Shown here: in pieces, positions 63,158 through 64,000 of the stretch
Layout of the letters: each line of letters starts with the position of its first letter
Numbering within the stretch: the stretch's first letter is position 1
Source of the DNA: Piscinibacter sp.
GTDB lineage: Bacteria; Pseudomonadota; Gammaproteobacteria; Burkholderiales; Burkholderiaceae_C
Reading direction: 5' to 3'
DNA length: 64,000 nucleotides
Assembly (NCBI GenBank): GCA_017983795.1
Contig: JAGOAS010000011.1
Span: 1 to 64,000, forward strand
Made by a program: the position numbers and the translations under genes
The notes under the pieces: generated by a model
What the model was told of the DNA's origin: nothing
What the model saw: only the letters and a program-made list of their open reading frames with translations
The model's database searches: none

Positions 63158-64000
63158 CGATTCGCCCGCCCTTGCGCCGCAACGCCCCCGCCCCCACCAG
63201 CTCGTCGACCAGCAGCGCGCACCAGCCTTCCGCCGAATCGGCCGCCGCGCGCCCGTGCCGTTGCCACACGCCCGTGAGCATCGGTGTGCCAAGCGCCCAG
63301 CGCAGCAGGTCTTGCTCTTCCTGCTCGCGCACCTCCATCAGGTGGTACTTGATCAGCACCTTCACGCCGTGCTTCGCATGGCGCGCCGGCTCGGCACGAA
63401 ACGATGCGAGGCGCGAGCGCGAGCGCGCCAGCGCCGCCTCGACATCGGTGAAGGGCGCGCCGTGGCCAGGCACGACGAGCTTCACCGGCAAGGCCGCGAT
63501 GGCATCGAGCACCGCGCCGACGTCGTCGAAACCCGGCTCGCCGTCCATCTCCGGGAAGACCACGCCGAAGCCCTGCTCCCACAGCGCGTCGGCGGAGATC
63601 AGCAGGCCGTTCGTCGCGTCGAACAGCATCACCGAATCCGGGTCGTGCCCGGGCGCGGCCAGCACCTCGAAGCGGCGGCCGCCGGCGTGCAGCAGCTCGC
63701 CCGGGTGCAGCGTGTCGTGCACCTCGAAGCGTTCGCACAGCTGGCCGGTGGCCTCGTAGCTGAGCGCGCCCGCTTCCCACGTGCGCACCGCCTCGGCCAA
63801 GCCCGGCGGGATGGTGATGCGCGCGCCGAGCGCGCGCGCCAGCGTGGCGTTGCCGCCGCAGTGGTCGCTGTGCAGATGGGTGTTGACGATGCGCGCCAGC
63901 GGCGCCTCACCGAGTGCGTGGCGCACCAGCGCGAGCGTCTGCTGCGCATGGTTGACGTGGCCGCTGTCGATCAGCGTGGCGCCTTCTTCGCCCTCGGCCG
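63147..64000 (-). CDS. Metallo-beta-lactamase-fold hydrolase (5' end outside window)
   Basis: About 284 codons are visible, open to the window edge. 'IVNTHLHSDHCGGN' is the HxHxDH metal motif, 'VLAAPGHDPDSVMLFD' the second His region, 'LLISADALWEQGFGVVFPE' the Asp, and 'LVVPGHGAPFTDVEAAL' the last His. The C-terminal winged-helix-like end ('EGWCALLVDELVGAGALRRK') is typical of the branch acting on thioesters or acyl compounds. Its last four bases overlap the toxin-antitoxin operator. Confidence 0.92.
   Translation of the reverse strand, partial: AEGEEGATLIDSGHVNHAQQTLALVRHALGEAPLARIVNTHLHSDHCGGNATLARALGARITIPPGLAEAVRTWEAGALSYEATGQLCERFEVHDTLHPGELLHAGGRRFEVLAAPGHDPDSVMLFDATNGLLISADALWEQGFGVVFPEMDGEPGFDDVGAVLDAIAALPVKLVVPGHGAPFTDVEAALARSRSRLASFRAEPARHAKHGVKVLIKYHLMEVREQEEQDLLRWALGTPMLTGVWQRHGRAAADSAEGWCALLVDELVGAGALRRKGGRIVDA

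Overview
The window reads as a chromosomal segment of a high-GC betaproteobacterium, most likely a Burkholderiales member of the Rubrivivax / Methylibium / Leptothrix / Piscinibacter kind. This is an inference from a Bug-type (TctC) binding protein, a PobA/PobR pair, the metK - two lipid A acyltransferases - dapF - DUF484 - xerC block, very GC-rich codon use, and REP elements of the type common in that group. No tRNA, rRNA, CRISPR array, transposase or phage module was seen.

Bases 1-21.4k hold mostly ordinary metabolic genes. They include a partial tripartite-transporter binding protein, an FGE-like lipoprotein with a periplasmic beta-propeller, an acyl-CoA thioesterase, a nitrobindin-like protein, a metallo-hydrolase, and a BNR-propeller/MoaD pair. 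RdgC, a hemerythrin next to a lone SdhB, a sugar-dehydrogenase-like propeller and an M20 amidohydrolase follow. Then come an FAD reductase, an isomerase/SDR operon facing a TetR gene, pobR/pobA, ilvD and a second hemerythrin.

Bases 21.3k-29.8k are a tight minus-strand operon. It runs FAD oxidoreductase - DUF1365 - cyclopropane-type synthase - chalcone-isomerase-like - MFS - DUF3833 - SDR - SnoaL, mostly joined by ATGA overlaps. This is the membrane fatty-acid modification cluster that other proteobacteria put under RpoE/ChrR. Here it lies behind a TetR gene and a palindrome that overlaps its start codon. A frameshifted gene remnant ends it.

Bases 29.8k-42.9k hold TerC/NhaR, a bicarbonate transporter (sbtA) whose P-II-like partner sbtB is broken, glmS/Lrp, RlmI, xerC-DUF484-dapF, two LpxL/LpxM acyltransferases and metK. 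The metK leader can fold into a structure that covers its ribosome binding site.

Bases 42.9k-59.3k are the most unusual part. A 1101-residue SARP-like regulator (winged helix - BTAD - ATPase - TPR) is followed by six co-directional genes for exported proteins: two paralogous ~1300-residue lipoproteins (ZU5-like - five Ig-like - RCC1 propeller), an NHL-propeller lipoprotein, and three smaller secreted proteins. The two giant genes share an aligned promoter with an 11-bp-spaced direct repeat 10 bp upstream of the same -10 box. That is the layout expected of a SARP-type activator site. A 28-bp tandem duplication puts the NHL lipoprotein out of frame.

Bases 59.6k-63.1k carry an MmeI-family restriction-methyltransferase fused functionally, and perhaps transcriptionally, to a RHH/ParE toxin-antitoxin pair with its own operator. 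The window ends inside a metallo-beta-lactamase-fold gene.
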